A stretch of 64,000 nucleotides of DNA from an uncultured Paracoccaceae bacterium (GCA_943787785.1 CALSNT010000016.1:1-64000); one strand, 5' to 3'. Counted from the first letter of the stretch, positions 25,142 through 35,252 are shown. Made by a program: numbers and translations. The notes: a model not told the origin generated them from the sequence alone.

Positions 25142-28080
25142 GAAGACGCTCCCCATCCGGGTCAATGAAATGGGCCGAGACGATTTCAACCTCGATATCC
25201 TGGTCGCGGATCAGGTTCACGGCGCGCACGATGTCGCCCATCCGCTGGTCGCCGCGCTGAAGGAAGCCGAGGCCGATCGAATGGCCGAGGCTTGGCGAAT
25301 AGGCGACGCTGGTCATCCATCCAAGGTCGTGTTCCGTCGTCGCCTCGGTCCTGCGCTCGACGAAATGCGCCCCCGCTGTCAGTGGCTGGTTGCGGTCGAC
25401 GGGGCGGAACCCGACCAGCTTGATGGCGTCGTCCCGGTTCATTTCGGGTCGTTCCGAAAGTGTGCTGCCGATGCTGTCTTTCTTCTTCGACACCATCCGC
25501 CCCATGCCGAGGTTCAGCGCCGTTGTCTGGCCGTTCAGCTCATTACCCGCCGCGTGGCCCTTTTCGATCCGCATCACGCCAAGCGCTTCGGTGCCATAGG
25601 GGATCGCGTCGAATTCCTCGCCCGCCTGCATCAGCGCCCGGATCATCGCATCGCCCGTACCGCGCGGGCACGGCGATTTCATATGCCAGCTCGCCCGAGA
25701 ACGAGATCCGGAACAGCCGCGCGGGCGTGCCGCCGCAGACGGTCAATTCCGCGCACCCCATGAAGGGGAAGACGTCGTTCGAAATGTCGAAATCGTCGAC
25801 GATTTTCGCCAGCAGCTTGCGGCTGTTTGGTCCGGCGACGGCATATTGTGCCCAGCCATCGGTGACCGAGATCATGTGCACGTCGAGGTTCGGCCACAGG
25901 CACTGGCGCGCGAATTCCATCCGGCGGAACACCAGCACGGCATTGGCGGTCGTGGTGGTCATCACGAAGTGGTTTTCGGCCAGCCGGGCGGTGGTGCCAT
26001 CGTCGTAACAAATGCCGTCCTCGCGCAGCATCAGCCCGTATCGGACCTTGCCCACGGGAAGTTTCGCGAAGCCGTTGGCGTAGATCTTGTTGAGGAATTC
26101 CGCCGCGTCCCGCCCCTGAATGTCGATCTTGCCCAGGGTCGTCACGTCGCAGATTCCGACCGAGGCGCGCGTCATCTCGACCTCGCGATCCACCGAGTCG
26201 CGCCAGCCCTGCTCACCGGGTCGGGCGAACCACTGGGCACGCAGCCAGTTGCCGGTCTCGACAAAGGTCGCGCCATTTTCCTCGGCCCATTTATGGCTGG
26301 GCGTCAGGCGGTAGGGGCGGAAATCCTTGCCTCGCGACCGGCCCGCCAGCGCGCCGATGGGGACGGGTGTGTAGGGAGGGCGGAAGATCGTGGTGCCGGT
26401 TTCCGGGATCGTCTTGCCGGTCTGCTCCGCCATGATCGCCAGTGCCGGGATGTTGGCGGTTTTGCCCTGATCCGTGGCCATGCCCAGCGTCGTGTAGCGT
26501 TTCAGATGCTCGACGGAACGAAAGCCTTCGGCATGGCTCTGCTTGACGTCCTTCACGGTCACGTCGTTCTGCAGATCCAGCCAGGCGCGGCGCTTGCCTT
26601 CGGCGACGTGCCAGAATGCGCTGGTTTCACGGGCTTCATCCTCAGCCTTTGGGGGTGCCTTGCGCGATGCCGCAAAGCCGAGGTCTTTGACCGCCTCGTT
26701 TGCCTGGGCGCGCCCTTCATTCAACGCGGCAGACAGGGTCAATGTGCCGTTCGCAGCCCCGGCAACAGACATGCCGGGGGGCAGGTCGCCCGAGGGGACA
26801 AACGCAGCGATATCTTCGCGCCATCCGGGTCGCCCGCGCTGGTGGCAGGTCAGGTGGACGTTCGGCGACCAGCCGCCCGAGACGGCGAGGCAGTCCGTCG
26901 GGATCGTCTGGCCATTGGCCAGAGTGATCGAGGTTAGTCCCTTGCGCCCAGCGGTATCCACCACGCGCCCGCCCATGACGATGCTTGCCCTGGGGATCGA
27001 GGCTTGGGCGTCAGTTTCGCGTGTGTCGATTACGGCGGTGATCTCGACGCCCTTTGCGGCCAAATCCGTGGCCGTGCGCCAGCCGTCATCATTGTTGGTA
27101 AAGACCGCGACACGCTTGCCCGGGGCGACGCCGAAGCGGTTGGCATAGGCGCGCACGGCCCCAGCCAGCATCACGCCGGGCCGGTCGTTCATCGGGAAGG
27201 CGATGGGGCGCTCCGTGGCCCCGGCGGTCAGCAGGGCGCGTTTGGAATAGATACGCCACAGCACCTGCCGGGGCTTGCCGTCCGCGTTGGCGAGGTGGTC
27301 GGTCATGCGCTCCAGCGCGCCGTAGATGCCGTGATCGTAGGCACCATAGACGGTGGCACGCGGCATGATGCGCACGTTGTCCATGCTGGCCAGCTCGGTG
27401 ATGGCCTCAGCCGCCCAACCGGATCCGGCCATGCCGTCAACCTCCAGCGTTTCAGCGTTCAGGCGGCCCCCCGGCGTGAAATCCTCGTCCGCCAAAATGA
27501 CCCGCGCGCCGGATCGACCCGCCGCCAGCGCCGCCGACAGGCCCGCCGGGCCGGCACCGATGACCAGCAGGTCGCAGTGCAGGAAACCCTTGTCGTAGGT
27601 GTCGGGGTCTTCGACTTTGGATAGCGCCCCAAGGCCTGCTGAAGCGCGGATGAACGGCTCATACACTTTTTCCCAGAACGCCTTGGGCCACATGAACGTC
27701 TTGTAGTAGAACCCGGCGCTCAGCCACGGGGCCAGCAGGTCGTTCGCCGCCATGATGTCGAAGTTGAGCGAGCCACGGTGGTTCTGGCTGGTCGCCTCCA
27801 GCCCGCGGAACAGTTCGACCGTTGTGGCGCGGGTGTTGGGTTCTTGGTGCGCGCCCTTTCGCAACTGTACGAGGGCGTTCGGTTCCTCACTTCCCGCGGT
27901 GAATATCCCGCGCGGACGGTGGTATTTGAAACTGCGTCCGACCAACCGCTGACCGTTGGCCAGCAGGGCCGAGGCGAGAGTGTCGCCGGGATGCCCCTGC
28001 ATCGCCTTGCCGTTGAACGTGAAGCTCAACGTTTGCGAGCGGTCGATCAGGCCGCCGTCGATGCGGTTTGACTGGCTCAT
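25134..28080 (-). pseudogene. soxA: Sarcosine oxidase alpha subunit, frameshifted near the C-terminus
   Basis: SoxA is the large FAD/NAD-binding and folate-binding chain of tetrameric sarcosine oxidase. From 28080 the frame shows a ferredoxin-like SoxA_A3 start (FTFNGKAMQGHPGDTLASAL), a Rossmann motif (LLVIGAGPAGLSAALAAGRSG) and a GcvT-like C-terminal part (ISFSGELAYEIAVPARYG). At 25654-25656 an extra G in a GGG/CCC run shifts the frame; the called protein then ends in nonsense at 25543. The true tail (GDAMIRALMQAGEEFDAIPY and on to 25134) continues in another frame. Corrected length is about 980 residues, normal for the family. Either catalysis is lost in this strain or the sequence has an error. 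Confidence 0.88.
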
Positions 28081-28364
28081 CTGTCGCGCCCCCGTGCAAG
28101 TGCGACGTCGCGGGCGAGTTCGACCGATGAGATCTCGTGCGTCAGGGTGTTGCGGGTGACGACCAACCAGCTTCGGTCGCCCTGTTCGTGATACCAGAGT
28201 TCGCGCAATTCTCCCGCCGGGTTATCGCGCATGTAGGCGTAGTCGAGGAACTGCGCCGCCGCATCCTCGGCCTGCCAGTTGGGGCGGTCGATCAGGGATG
28301 CGTCCCCAAGATGGACGAATTCTGCGGCATCGCGGGGGCCAAGCAGGGGGTGGTTGATGATCAT
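28077..28364 (-). CDS. soxD: Sarcosine oxidase delta subunit
   Basis: SoxD is the small zinc-binding chain of tetrameric sarcosine oxidase. The 95-residue product begins MIINHPLLGPRDAAEFVHLG and ends EISSVELARDVALARG, standard for the family. In this sequence the usual cysteine cluster is replaced by non-cysteine residues (only His and Asp/Glu are present), so zinc binding is doubtful. It overlaps the soxA start by four bases (ATGA) and lies ten bases after soxB. Confidence 0.9.
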   Translation of the reverse strand: MIINHPLLGPRDAAEFVHLGDASLIDRPNWQAEDAAAQFLDYAYMRDNPAGELRELWYHEQGDRSWLVVTRNTLTHEISSVELARDVALARGRDR

Positions 28365-28374
28365 GTCCGTGCCC

Positions 28375-29625
28375 TCAATGCAGGTTCGGCTGGTTGCCGA
28401 CCCCTTTTTCGTCGATCAGACTGCCGGTCTTGAACCGGTCCAACCGCATCTGGGTCGCTACCGGGTGTGGCGTGCCCATGGCCAGCAGGTGGGCATAGCA
28501 GAAGCCGCTGGCGGGGGTGGCCTTGAAGCCGCCGTAGCACCAGCCGCCGTTGAAATAGAGACCCTCGATATGCGTCGCGTCGATGAAGGGGCTGCCGTCC
28601 ATCGACATGTCCATCAACCCACCCCAACTGCGCAGCAACCGGGCCCGCCCGATCATCGGCATGATTGCCATGCCGCCCTCGCAGACATCCTCGACCACCG
28701 GCAGGTTGCCGCGTTGCGCGTAGGAGTTATAGCCGTCGATATCGCCGCCGAAGACCAACCCGCCCTTGTCGGACTGGCTGACATAGAAGTGGCCTGCGCC
28801 GAAGGTGATGACGCCGGGCAGGGTAGGTTTAAGCCCCTCGGTCACGAAGGCCTGCAAGACGTGGCTTTCGATCGGCAGGCGCATGCCGGCCATGGCCGCA
28901 ACCCGACCGGACGAGCCCGCGACGCACATCGCGATCTTCTTGGCGCGGATCGGTCCCCGCGATGTCTGCACACCGCACACCGTGCCGCCTTCAATGTCAA
29001 AGCCGGTGACCTCGCAATTCTGCAGGATATCAACGCCCCGGCTGTCGGCCCCACGGGCATAGCCCCAAGCCACCGCATCATGGCGCACCGTGCCGCCCCG
29101 GCGCTGGAACAACCCGCCCTTGATCGGAAAGCGGGCGTTGTCGAAGTCGAGGAAGGGCAGTTCCTTTCGCAGATCCTCGGCGCTGGCGAGTTCGGCATCC
29201 GCCCCGCTCATCAGCATCGCATTGGCGCGGCGAACGAAGGCGTCGCGCTGCGGGTCTGAGTGGAACAGGTTCAGGATCGAGCGCTGGCTGACCATCGCGT
29301 TGTAATTGAAATCCTGTTCCAACCCCTCCCATAGTTTCATGGAAAGTTCATAGAACGGCTGGTTGCCCGGAAGCATATAGTTCGAGCGGATGATCGTGGT
29401 GTTCCGCCCGACGTTGCCTGACCCGATCCAGCCTTTTTCCAGCACGGCAATATTGGTCAGCCCGTGTTCCTTGGCGAGGTAGTAGGCGGTCGACAGCCCA
29501 TGCCCGCCGCCGCCGATGATGACGATGTCGTATTCAGCCTTCGGTTCCGGCTCACGCCAGACAGGTTTCCAGCCTTTGTTGCCGGTCAGACCCTCCTTGA
29601 AGATGCGAAAGGCGGAATAATGCAT
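28375..29625 (-). CDS. soxB: Sarcosine oxidase beta subunit
   Basis: SoxB oxidises sarcosine with covalently bound FMN and non-covalent FAD. The 416-residue product has the dinucleotide motif IVIIGGGGHGLSTAYYLAKE, the conserved NVGRNTTIIRSNY and AVAWGYARGADSRGVDI, and the C-terminal FNGGWCYGGFKATPASG. The start at 29625 (MHYSAFRIFKEGLTGN) is the family start; the open frame further upstream is antisense to the regulator gene. It is the first gene of soxBDAG. An 84-bp intergenic region separates it from the divergent GlxA-family regulator, which should hold the operon promoter. Confidence 0.95.
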   Translation of the reverse strand: MHYSAFRIFKEGLTGNKGWKPVWREPEPKAEYDIVIIGGGGHGLSTAYYLAKEHGLTNIAVLEKGWIGSGNVGRNTTIIRSNYMLPGNQPFYELSMKLWEGLEQDFNYNAMVSQRSILNLFHSDPQRDAFVRRANAMLMSGADAELASAEDLRKELPFLDFDNARFPIKGGLFQRRGGTVRHDAVAWGYARGADSRGVDILQNCEVTGFDIEGGTVCGVQTSRGPIRAKKIAMCVAGSSGRVAAMAGMRLPIESHVLQAFVTEGLKPTLPGVITFGAGHFYVSQSDKGGLVFGGDIDGYNSYAQRGNLPVVEDVCEGGMAIMPMIGRARLLRSWGGLMDMSMDGSPFIDATHIEGLYFNGGWCYGGFKATPASGFCYAHLLAMGTPHPVATQMRLDRFKTGSLIDEKGVGNQPNLH

Positions 29626-29709
29626 GGCGCGGCCCCGGTGGTGAACACGACCAGTATCGACAGAGTGGCCATGCTGGACTTTTCCAAAAAAGACATTCAC
29701 TAGACTGAA

Positions 29710-30669
29710 ATGGACATGCCGCCCAAACCTTCGCGCGCCACCCGGATCGGCGTTCTGCCGCTGCCGGGGTTTGCGCTGATGTCCTATGCTTCGACTGTCG
29801 AGCCGTTTCGGGCGGCCAATCTGCTGAGCGGGCAGGCGCTGTACGAGGTGGCAGTGATCGGCAGCGCGTCCGAGATGATTGCCAGCTCTGGACAGGGCGG
29901 CGTTGTGCCCTCGGCGATGGTCGGGCAGGCGTTGGACCTGGATTACCTGTTCGTTGTTGCGGGCGGCGATCCCGCGTCGATCAATGACCCGGCCTTGTTT
30001 CGCTGGTTGGGCCGCATGGCGCGAAACGGGGCGATCCTTGGCGGCGTCTCCGGCGGGCCGGTGGTGTTGGCCCGCGCGGGGCTGATGGAGGGGCGGCGCA
30101 TGACCGTCCATTGGGAACATGCCGAGGCGTTGGCCGAAGTCTCACCGAACCTGATGATCGACCGCACGCTCTATGTGATCGACAGGGACCGGGTGACTTG
30201 CGCAGGTGGCACCGCGCCGATGGACCTGATGCACGCACTGATCGCGCGGGATCACGGGGCGACATTTGCACAGGCCGTCAGCGATTGGTTTCTGCACACG
30301 GAAATTCGACCTTCCGGTGGCCCGCAGCGCGGTGGGTTGGTCGGCCGGGTCGGAACGACCAATGCGGCGGTCCTTGATGCGGTGGCAGCGATGGAAAGTC
30401 ATGTCGCGGACCCGCTGACACTGACCGATCTTGCCGATTTCGCGAATGTTTCCGGGCGTCAGCTTATGCGATTGTTTAAATCCAAGCTGGGGCAGTCAGT
30501 CATGGGCTATTATCGGGAGCTGCGCCTAGACAAGGCGCAGAATCTGATGCGCAACTCGGCTTTGCCACTGACCGAAATCGCGCTGGCGACCGGCTTTGCA
30601 AACTCCTCTCATTTCAGCCGGTCCTATGCGGCACGATTTGGGGCGCCGCCGTCAACGTTTCGGGTGTGA
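29710..30669 (+). CDS. GlxA-family AraC-type transcriptional regulator
   Basis: The 319-residue protein has an N-terminal DJ-1/PfpI-like domain (IGVLPLPGFALMSYASTVEPF, VVAGGDPASIND, GVSGGPVVLARAGLM), without the usual catalytic cysteine at the nucleophile position. It ends in an AraC-type helix-turn-helix pair (LTDLADFANVSGRQLMRLFK, LPLTEIALATGFANSSHFSR). This architecture is that of GbdR and its relatives, which control betaine, dimethylglycine and sarcosine use. Its divergent position before soxBDAG makes regulation of sarcosine catabolism likely. Confidence 0.92.
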   Translation: MDMPPKPSRATRIGVLPLPGFALMSYASTVEPFRAANLLSGQALYEVAVIGSASEMIASSGQGGVVPSAMVGQALDLDYLFVVAGGDPASINDPALFRWLGRMARNGAILGGVSGGPVVLARAGLMEGRRMTVHWEHAEALAEVSPNLMIDRTLYVIDRDRVTCAGGTAPMDLMHALIARDHGATFAQAVSDWFLHTEIRPSGGPQRGGLVGRVGTTNAAVLDAVAAMESHVADPLTLTDLADFANVSGRQLMRLFKSKLGQSVMGYYRELRLDKAQNLMRNSALPLTEIALATGFANSSHFSRSYAARFGAPPSTFRV

Positions 30670-30723
30670 CTTGCGCGTCAGCCACTCTGCGCCATAGGGT
30701 CGCCGCGGATATCGGAGGTCGCC

Positions 30724-31443
30724 ATGCACATTCTTGTTCTGCAACACGTCGCAATCGAACACCCCGGTATTTTTCGGTCGTTCCTTGCCGAGGATGGCCA
30801 CACTTGGGACGCCGTTGAGCTTGACGCGGGCGAGGCGCTGCCACCTCTGGAGGGCTATGATGCGCTTTGGGTGATGGGCGGGCCAATGGATGTCTGGCAG
30901 GAAGACACACACTCATGGCTGAGTGACGAAAAGGCGTTTATTCGCAACGCGGTGGAGGAGAGGGGGCTGCCGTTTCTAGGTTTGTGCCTGGGGCATCAAC
31001 TGCTCGCTGAGGCGTTGGGTGGGTCGGTTGGACCCTCTGCCACGCCTGAGATCGGCATCTTTGACATTCAATTGACCGAGGCCGGAGCGGACGGGGTGCT
31101 TTTTGACGGAGTCGACTCGCCGATGCCCTGCCTGCAATGGCACAGCGCGGAAGTCACTCAGATGCCGGCTGGCGCGCAATGTCTTGCAACATCTCCCGCC
31201 TGCGCGGTGCAGGCGATGAAGTGGGGCACGCGGGCTTATTCTATGCAATTCCATGTAGAGATCGAGGCGGACACGGTCACCAACTGGGCCGAAATCCCTG
31301 AATATGCGGCAGCGCTGGATCAGGCGATGGGGCCGGGTGCAGTGGCACGGTTGAACGCGGAATGTATGGACCGGATGAAAGTGTTCAACGCGGCCGCCGA
31401 GCGGATCTACATGAACTGGCTGCAGGCGGTGGCGCGGACCTAG
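30724..31443 (+). CDS. Class I glutamine amidotransferase-like protein
   Basis: The 239-residue protein carries the class I amidotransferase triad: Cys88 in LGLCLGHQLLAEALGG, and His177 and Glu179 in YSMQFHVEIEAD. The ribosome-binding site ATCGGAGG is well placed. Stand-alone members include glutamine-dependent amide-transferring partners and gamma-glutamyl hydrolases such as PuuD-like enzymes. The position behind the sox regulator and before an aldehyde dehydrogenase suggests a role in amine use. The substrate is unknown. Confidence 0.88.
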   Translation: MHILVLQHVAIEHPGIFRSFLAEDGHTWDAVELDAGEALPPLEGYDALWVMGGPMDVWQEDTHSWLSDEKAFIRNAVEERGLPFLGLCLGHQLLAEALGGSVGPSATPEIGIFDIQLTEAGADGVLFDGVDSPMPCLQWHSAEVTQMPAGAQCLATSPACAVQAMKWGTRAYSMQFHVEIEADTVTNWAEIPEYAAALDQAMGPGAVARLNAECMDRMKVFNAAAERIYMNWLQAVART

Positions 31444-31758
31444 CCGGGTGCGGTTTTGTCGCTTGCAGCGGACGCCGAAGCCACACACCTTCGAGGCCGG
31501 AGTCAAACTTGGATTTTGGTCGGCAGGCGCACCGACAGCGTAGCAAAACCTACTGATGTGAGAGCCAAAGCTGCCCCATGATTTGCCTCGATTTCTCGGT
31601 GCAGCACCTAGCCGTGGACCGGTTCTCACTGGGTTTGTGCTCAACCCGGGCCATAGACCGCTTTGAACCAGAAGCCCCCATCGCGAACGCGTCGCCCATT
31701 GCATTTTGCCCGCCCTCGCGCCACATCAGATCGACAACACAGAACCGGAGGCAACCCC
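31444..31758. other. Intergenic stretch, nothing recognised
   Basis: This 315-bp gap lies between two genes on the plus strand. The longer frame of the aldehyde dehydrogenase extends 32 codons into it but has no family support. No hairpin, tRNA or repeat was recognised; it probably holds the aldehyde dehydrogenase promoter. Confidence 0.45.
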
Positions 31759-33186
31759 ATGCTGGACAAGCGAACATTCTATATCAACGGGGCTTTTGTG
31801 AACCCGGCCAAGCCAGACGATCTTGACGTTATCAACCCGTCCACCGAACAGCCATGTGCGGTGATCTCGAACGGTTCGCAAGCCGATACGGACGCCGCCG
31901 TTGCCGCCGCCCGCGCGGCATTCCCGGCGTGGCGTGAAACTGCGGTGGAGGATCGGCTTGCGTACCTCGACAAAATCTATGCCAACTACAAGAAGCGCTC
32001 GGCGGAGATGGCCGAAGCGATGCGTCTGGAAATGGGTGCGCCCGTCGATTTCGCCCAGTCTGCCCAGTGGGGCGCAGGGCAGGGTGGTATCAAAGAGGCG
32101 ATCCGTGCCGCGCGGGAATTCCGGTTCGAGCGCGAAACTTCGAACGATAAAATCTTCTATGAGCCGATCGGGGTTGCCGCGCTGATCACCCCTTGGAATT
32201 GGCCGATGAGCCAAGTCGTGCTGAAGGTGATCCCGGCGCTGGCTGCGGGTTGTACGGTGATCCTGAAACCCTCGGAGGTCGCGCCGCTGTCCTCGCACCT
32301 GTTTGCCGAGATGATCCATGACGTCGGCGTACCCGCGGGCGTGTTCAACCTGATCAATGGCGTTGGACCGGGCGTCGGCGCTCAGCTTAGCGCGCATCCC
32401 GGAGTTGATATGGTCAGCTTTACCGGCTCGACCCGTGCTGGCGCATTGATCTCCAAGGCCGCCGCCGACAGCTTCAAGCGCGTCTCGCTGGAACTGGGCG
32501 GCAAGGGCGCGAATGTGATTTTCGAGGATGCGGACGATAACGCGGTGAAGCGCGGCGTACGCGAGTGTTTCGGCAATGTTGGCCAATCCTGCAATGCGCC
32601 GACGCGGATGCTGGTGCAACGCTCCATCTATGACGCCGTGGTCGAAAAGGCCGCCGAAGTGGCCGAGGCGACACGCGTGGATCGATCCGACAAATCGGGT
32701 AAGAATTTGGGTCCGCTTGTCAGCGATATTCAGTGGAACAAGGTTCAGGGGTTGATCCAGAAAGGCATCGACGAGGGCGCGCGGTTGGTTGCGGGTGGTC
32801 CGGGGCGGCCGGCTGGCCTCAACAGTGGTTATTTTGCGCGGCCGACGGTGTTCGCCAATGTGTCGAACGATATGGCGATTGCGCAGGAGGAGATTTTCGG
32901 CCCGGTGCTGTCAATCATACCCTTCGAGGATGAGGCCGAGGCAATCGAGATTGCGAACGACACACCCTACGGGCTGACCAACTACGTCCAGACCGGCGAT
33001 CCGGCCCGCGCCCGCCGTATGGCGCGCGCTCTGAATTCGGGCATGGTTGAAGTGAACGGCGAGGGGCTGGGGTATGATACTCCGTTCGGGGGCGTGAAAC
33101 ACTCAGGCAATGCCCGAGAGGGCAGCACCTGGGGGATGGAAGAGTATCTGATCATCAAGGCCGTCTCGGGGCTTGAAGCGAGCTGA
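31759..33186 (+). CDS. NAD(P)-dependent aldehyde dehydrogenase
   Basis: The 475-residue product is a complete aldehyde dehydrogenase. It shows ITPWNWPMSQVVLKVIPAL (coenzyme loop), ILKPSEVAPLSS, FTGSTRAGALIS, the catalytic Glu245 in LELGGKGAN, the catalytic Cys278 in VGQSCNAPTRM, and the C-terminal EEIFGPVLSIIPF and PFGGVKHSGNAREGS. The start at 31759 follows CCGGAGGCAACCCC, an excellent ribosome-binding site. The aldehyde is not known. A link to the following sugar cluster is possible but the gap is 162 bp and no overlap exists. Confidence 0.95.
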   Translation: MLDKRTFYINGAFVNPAKPDDLDVINPSTEQPCAVISNGSQADTDAAVAAARAAFPAWRETAVEDRLAYLDKIYANYKKRSAEMAEAMRLEMGAPVDFAQSAQWGAGQGGIKEAIRAAREFRFERETSNDKIFYEPIGVAALITPWNWPMSQVVLKVIPALAAGCTVILKPSEVAPLSSHLFAEMIHDVGVPAGVFNLINGVGPGVGAQLSAHPGVDMVSFTGSTRAGALISKAAADSFKRVSLELGGKGANVIFEDADDNAVKRGVRECFGNVGQSCNAPTRMLVQRSIYDAVVEKAAEVAEATRVDRSDKSGKNLGPLVSDIQWNKVQGLIQKGIDEGARLVAGGPGRPAGLNSGYFARPTVFANVSNDMAIAQEEIFGPVLSIIPFEDEAEAIEIANDTPYGLTNYVQTGDPARARRMARALNSGMVEVNGEGLGYDTPFGGVKHSGNAREGSTWGMEEYLIIKAVSGLEAS

Positions 33187-33348
33187 AACCAGCGGTGCGC
33201 GCCGGATGGTGTCGAGAATCCTGGCGGGTTGCAGACGACCCAGGGGCGCTGTGAGAGATGAAACGGCACGGGTTTTGCAACCGGTTGCAATATCGGAAAC
33301 AGGCGGCTAGGATCACGGCTGAAACGCCCCGACTTGCGGGCCGAACCG

Positions 33349-34176
33349 ATGGATCAGATGCCGCCATTTGCCCTGAACCACATGACCGCTCCGGCGTTGA
33401 GATGGGACGCTCTGATCGCGCTTGCGGCAAGGACGGGGTGTATCGGGGTCGAGTTTCGCAACGATCTTGGCCGCCCGCTGTTCGATGGATTCGCTCAGGC
33501 CGAGGTGAAATCCGCACTTTCCGACGCAGGCCTGCGACTGCTTGCCCTGGCCGAAGTCAAAGCTTTCAACGATGGATCGGAAAGGGCGTTGGTCGAGGCT
33601 GAAGCGCTCGCGGATATTGCCGTCGCGTGCGGGGCCGAGGCGATCAGTTTGATCCCCCGCAACGATGGTCAGCGGATTGACCCCGGCGACGTGCGGGATG
33701 ACCTCAGCGTGGCCTTGGCGCAGCTCCGCCCAATTCTTGAAACACGTGGACTGATGGGCCTGATCGAGCCGCTCGGCTTTGAGAGTTGTGGTTTGCGTCA
33801 CAAGGCGGATGTCGCAGCCGTGATTGACGAAATGGGCGCGTCGGATACGTTCGCTCTGGTCCATGACACCTTTCACCATCATCTGGCGGGCGGTGGTCCG
33901 ATGTTTCCGGCGATGACCGGGTTGGTCCATATATCGGGCGTGGCTGACGCCTCGTTGGGCCCTGATCTGATGCGCGATTCACACCGCGGTCTTGTCGATT
34001 CCGATGATCAGCTGAGTAATATTGCCCAGATCCGCGCGCTTCTTGCCAGCGGGTACACAGGTCCGATTTCGGTCGAGGCATTCTCACCGACTGTACATGC
34101 ACTTTCCGATCCGGAGGCAGCACTTTCCGGGTCGTTCAATTTCATCGCATCGAATCTTGCGCAGGAGGCTGCTTAA
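33349..34176 (+). CDS. TIM-barrel sugar isomerase/epimerase-like protein
   Basis: The 275-residue product belongs to the xylose-isomerase-like/AP-endonuclease-2 TIM-barrel superfamily. It shows IALAARTGCIGVEFRNDL, LLALAEVKAFND, GLIEPLGFESCGLRHKADV, FALVHDTFHHHLAGGG (with a likely metal-binding Asp/His set) and GPISVEAFSP. Position before an inositol-type ABC transporter and an IolG-like dehydrogenase suggests an inosose isomerase (IolI-like) or a related keto-sugar isomerase. The start at 33349 is uncertain: 33334 (TTG) and 33358 are alternatives. Confidence 0.8.
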   Translation: MDQMPPFALNHMTAPALRWDALIALAARTGCIGVEFRNDLGRPLFDGFAQAEVKSALSDAGLRLLALAEVKAFNDGSERALVEAEALADIAVACGAEAISLIPRNDGQRIDPGDVRDDLSVALAQLRPILETRGLMGLIEPLGFESCGLRHKADVAAVIDEMGASDTFALVHDTFHHHLAGGGPMFPAMTGLVHISGVADASLGPDLMRDSHRGLVDSDDQLSNIAQIRALLASGYTGPISVEAFSPTVHALSDPEAALSGSFNFIASNLAQEAA

Positions 34177-34266
34177 GGCGAGGCTGATGGATCAACCGCC
34201 CGGCAACGGGCACTCCGGCAACGATTAATCACGGGTGTGCCGGACACCCTTCAGGGAGAGAGAAAT

Positions 34267-35205
34267 ATGAAAAAGTATCTTCTGGCAACGGGGCTGAGCG
34301 CCCTCATGACCACCGGCGCAATGGCGCAGGAGATTGGCGCGACGATCTCGCGGTTTGACGACAACTGGCTGACAGTTATGCGCAACGGCATGACCGAACA
34401 TGCGGCCAGCCTCGATGGGGTCAACCTTCAGATGGAAGACGCCACCGACGATCTGGCCAAGCAGATCGACCAGGTGAAAAACTTCGTGGCATCGGGTGTG
34501 GACGCGATCATTGTGAACATCGTTGACACCTCGGCAGGTGCTGCAGTTACCGAAGCTGCGGGCGACACCCCGCTGGTCTTCGTCAACCGTGAGCCGGACA
34601 ACGTGAATGATCTGCCGCCGACGCAAGCTTTCGTGGCTTCCAACGAGATCGAATCCGGCACCTTGTCGGCATTCCAGGTCTGCAACAACCTGCGTGCTGA
34701 CGGTAAGGCCGGTGGCGCGCGCGGCTACCTGATGAACGGCCAGCTGTCGAACCAGGCGGCTGTTCAGCGGTCCAAGGACGTGCACGACATCATCGGCATC
34801 GACATGTGTAACTTCATGACCCTGATCGACGAACAGACCGCCAACTGGTCGCGCGACGAAGCGCAGGACCTTATGACCAACTGGATGTCCTCGGGCGAGC
34901 CCTTCGACTTCGTGCTGGCCAATAACGACGAAATGGCCATCGGCGCGATCCAGGCGATGAAAGCTGCGGGTATGGACATGGCCGACGTTCAGGTCGGCGG
35001 CGTTGACGCCAGCCAGGACGCCCTGCTGGCAATGCAGGCCGGTGACTATGACGTCACCGTGTTCCAGGATGCGTTTGGTCAGGGTGCCGGTTCTGTTGAT
35101 ACGGCAATCGCACTGGCTGGCGGCAACGAAGTGGACCAGAAGGTCTATATTCCCTTCGTTCTGGTCACGCCGGACAACATGGACGAGTTCCTCAGCAAGA
35201 ACTGA
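34267..35205 (+). CDS. Sugar/inositol ABC transporter substrate-binding protein
   Basis: The 312-residue protein has a signal peptide (MKKYLLATGLSALMTTGAMA, mature QEIGATISRFDDNW) and a type I periplasmic-binding fold (GVDAIIVNIVDTSAG, PLVFVNREPDNVND, MAIGAIQAMKAAGMDM, VGGVDASQDAL). It has the style of rhizobial inositol-binding proteins of the IbpA type. It should capture the ligand in the periplasm for the following permease and ATPase. GGAGAGAGAA precedes the start. A stem-loop follows the stop codon, as often seen after highly expressed binding-protein genes. Confidence 0.9.
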   Translation: MKKYLLATGLSALMTTGAMAQEIGATISRFDDNWLTVMRNGMTEHAASLDGVNLQMEDATDDLAKQIDQVKNFVASGVDAIIVNIVDTSAGAAVTEAAGDTPLVFVNREPDNVNDLPPTQAFVASNEIESGTLSAFQVCNNLRADGKAGGARGYLMNGQLSNQAAVQRSKDVHDIIGIDMCNFMTLIDEQTANWSRDEAQDLMTNWMSSGEPFDFVLANNDEMAIGAIQAMKAAGMDMADVQVGGVDASQDALLAMQAGDYDVTVFQDAFGQGAGSVDTAIALAGGNEVDQKVYIPFVLVTPDNMDEFLSKN

Positions 35206-35229
35206 GGGTACTCGCAATCTGAATTCGCA

Positions 35230-35252
35230 GGGCGGCGCTTCTGGCGCCGTCC
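35230..35252 (+). promoter_or_regulatory. Stem-loop between substrate-binding protein and permease genes
   Basis: GGGCGGCGC (35230-35238) pairs with GCGCCGTCC (35244-35252) around a 5-base loop, with one G-U pair in RNA. No T-run follows. Such hairpins after binding-protein genes commonly protect the upstream mRNA and lower permease expression. Confidence 0.6.
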
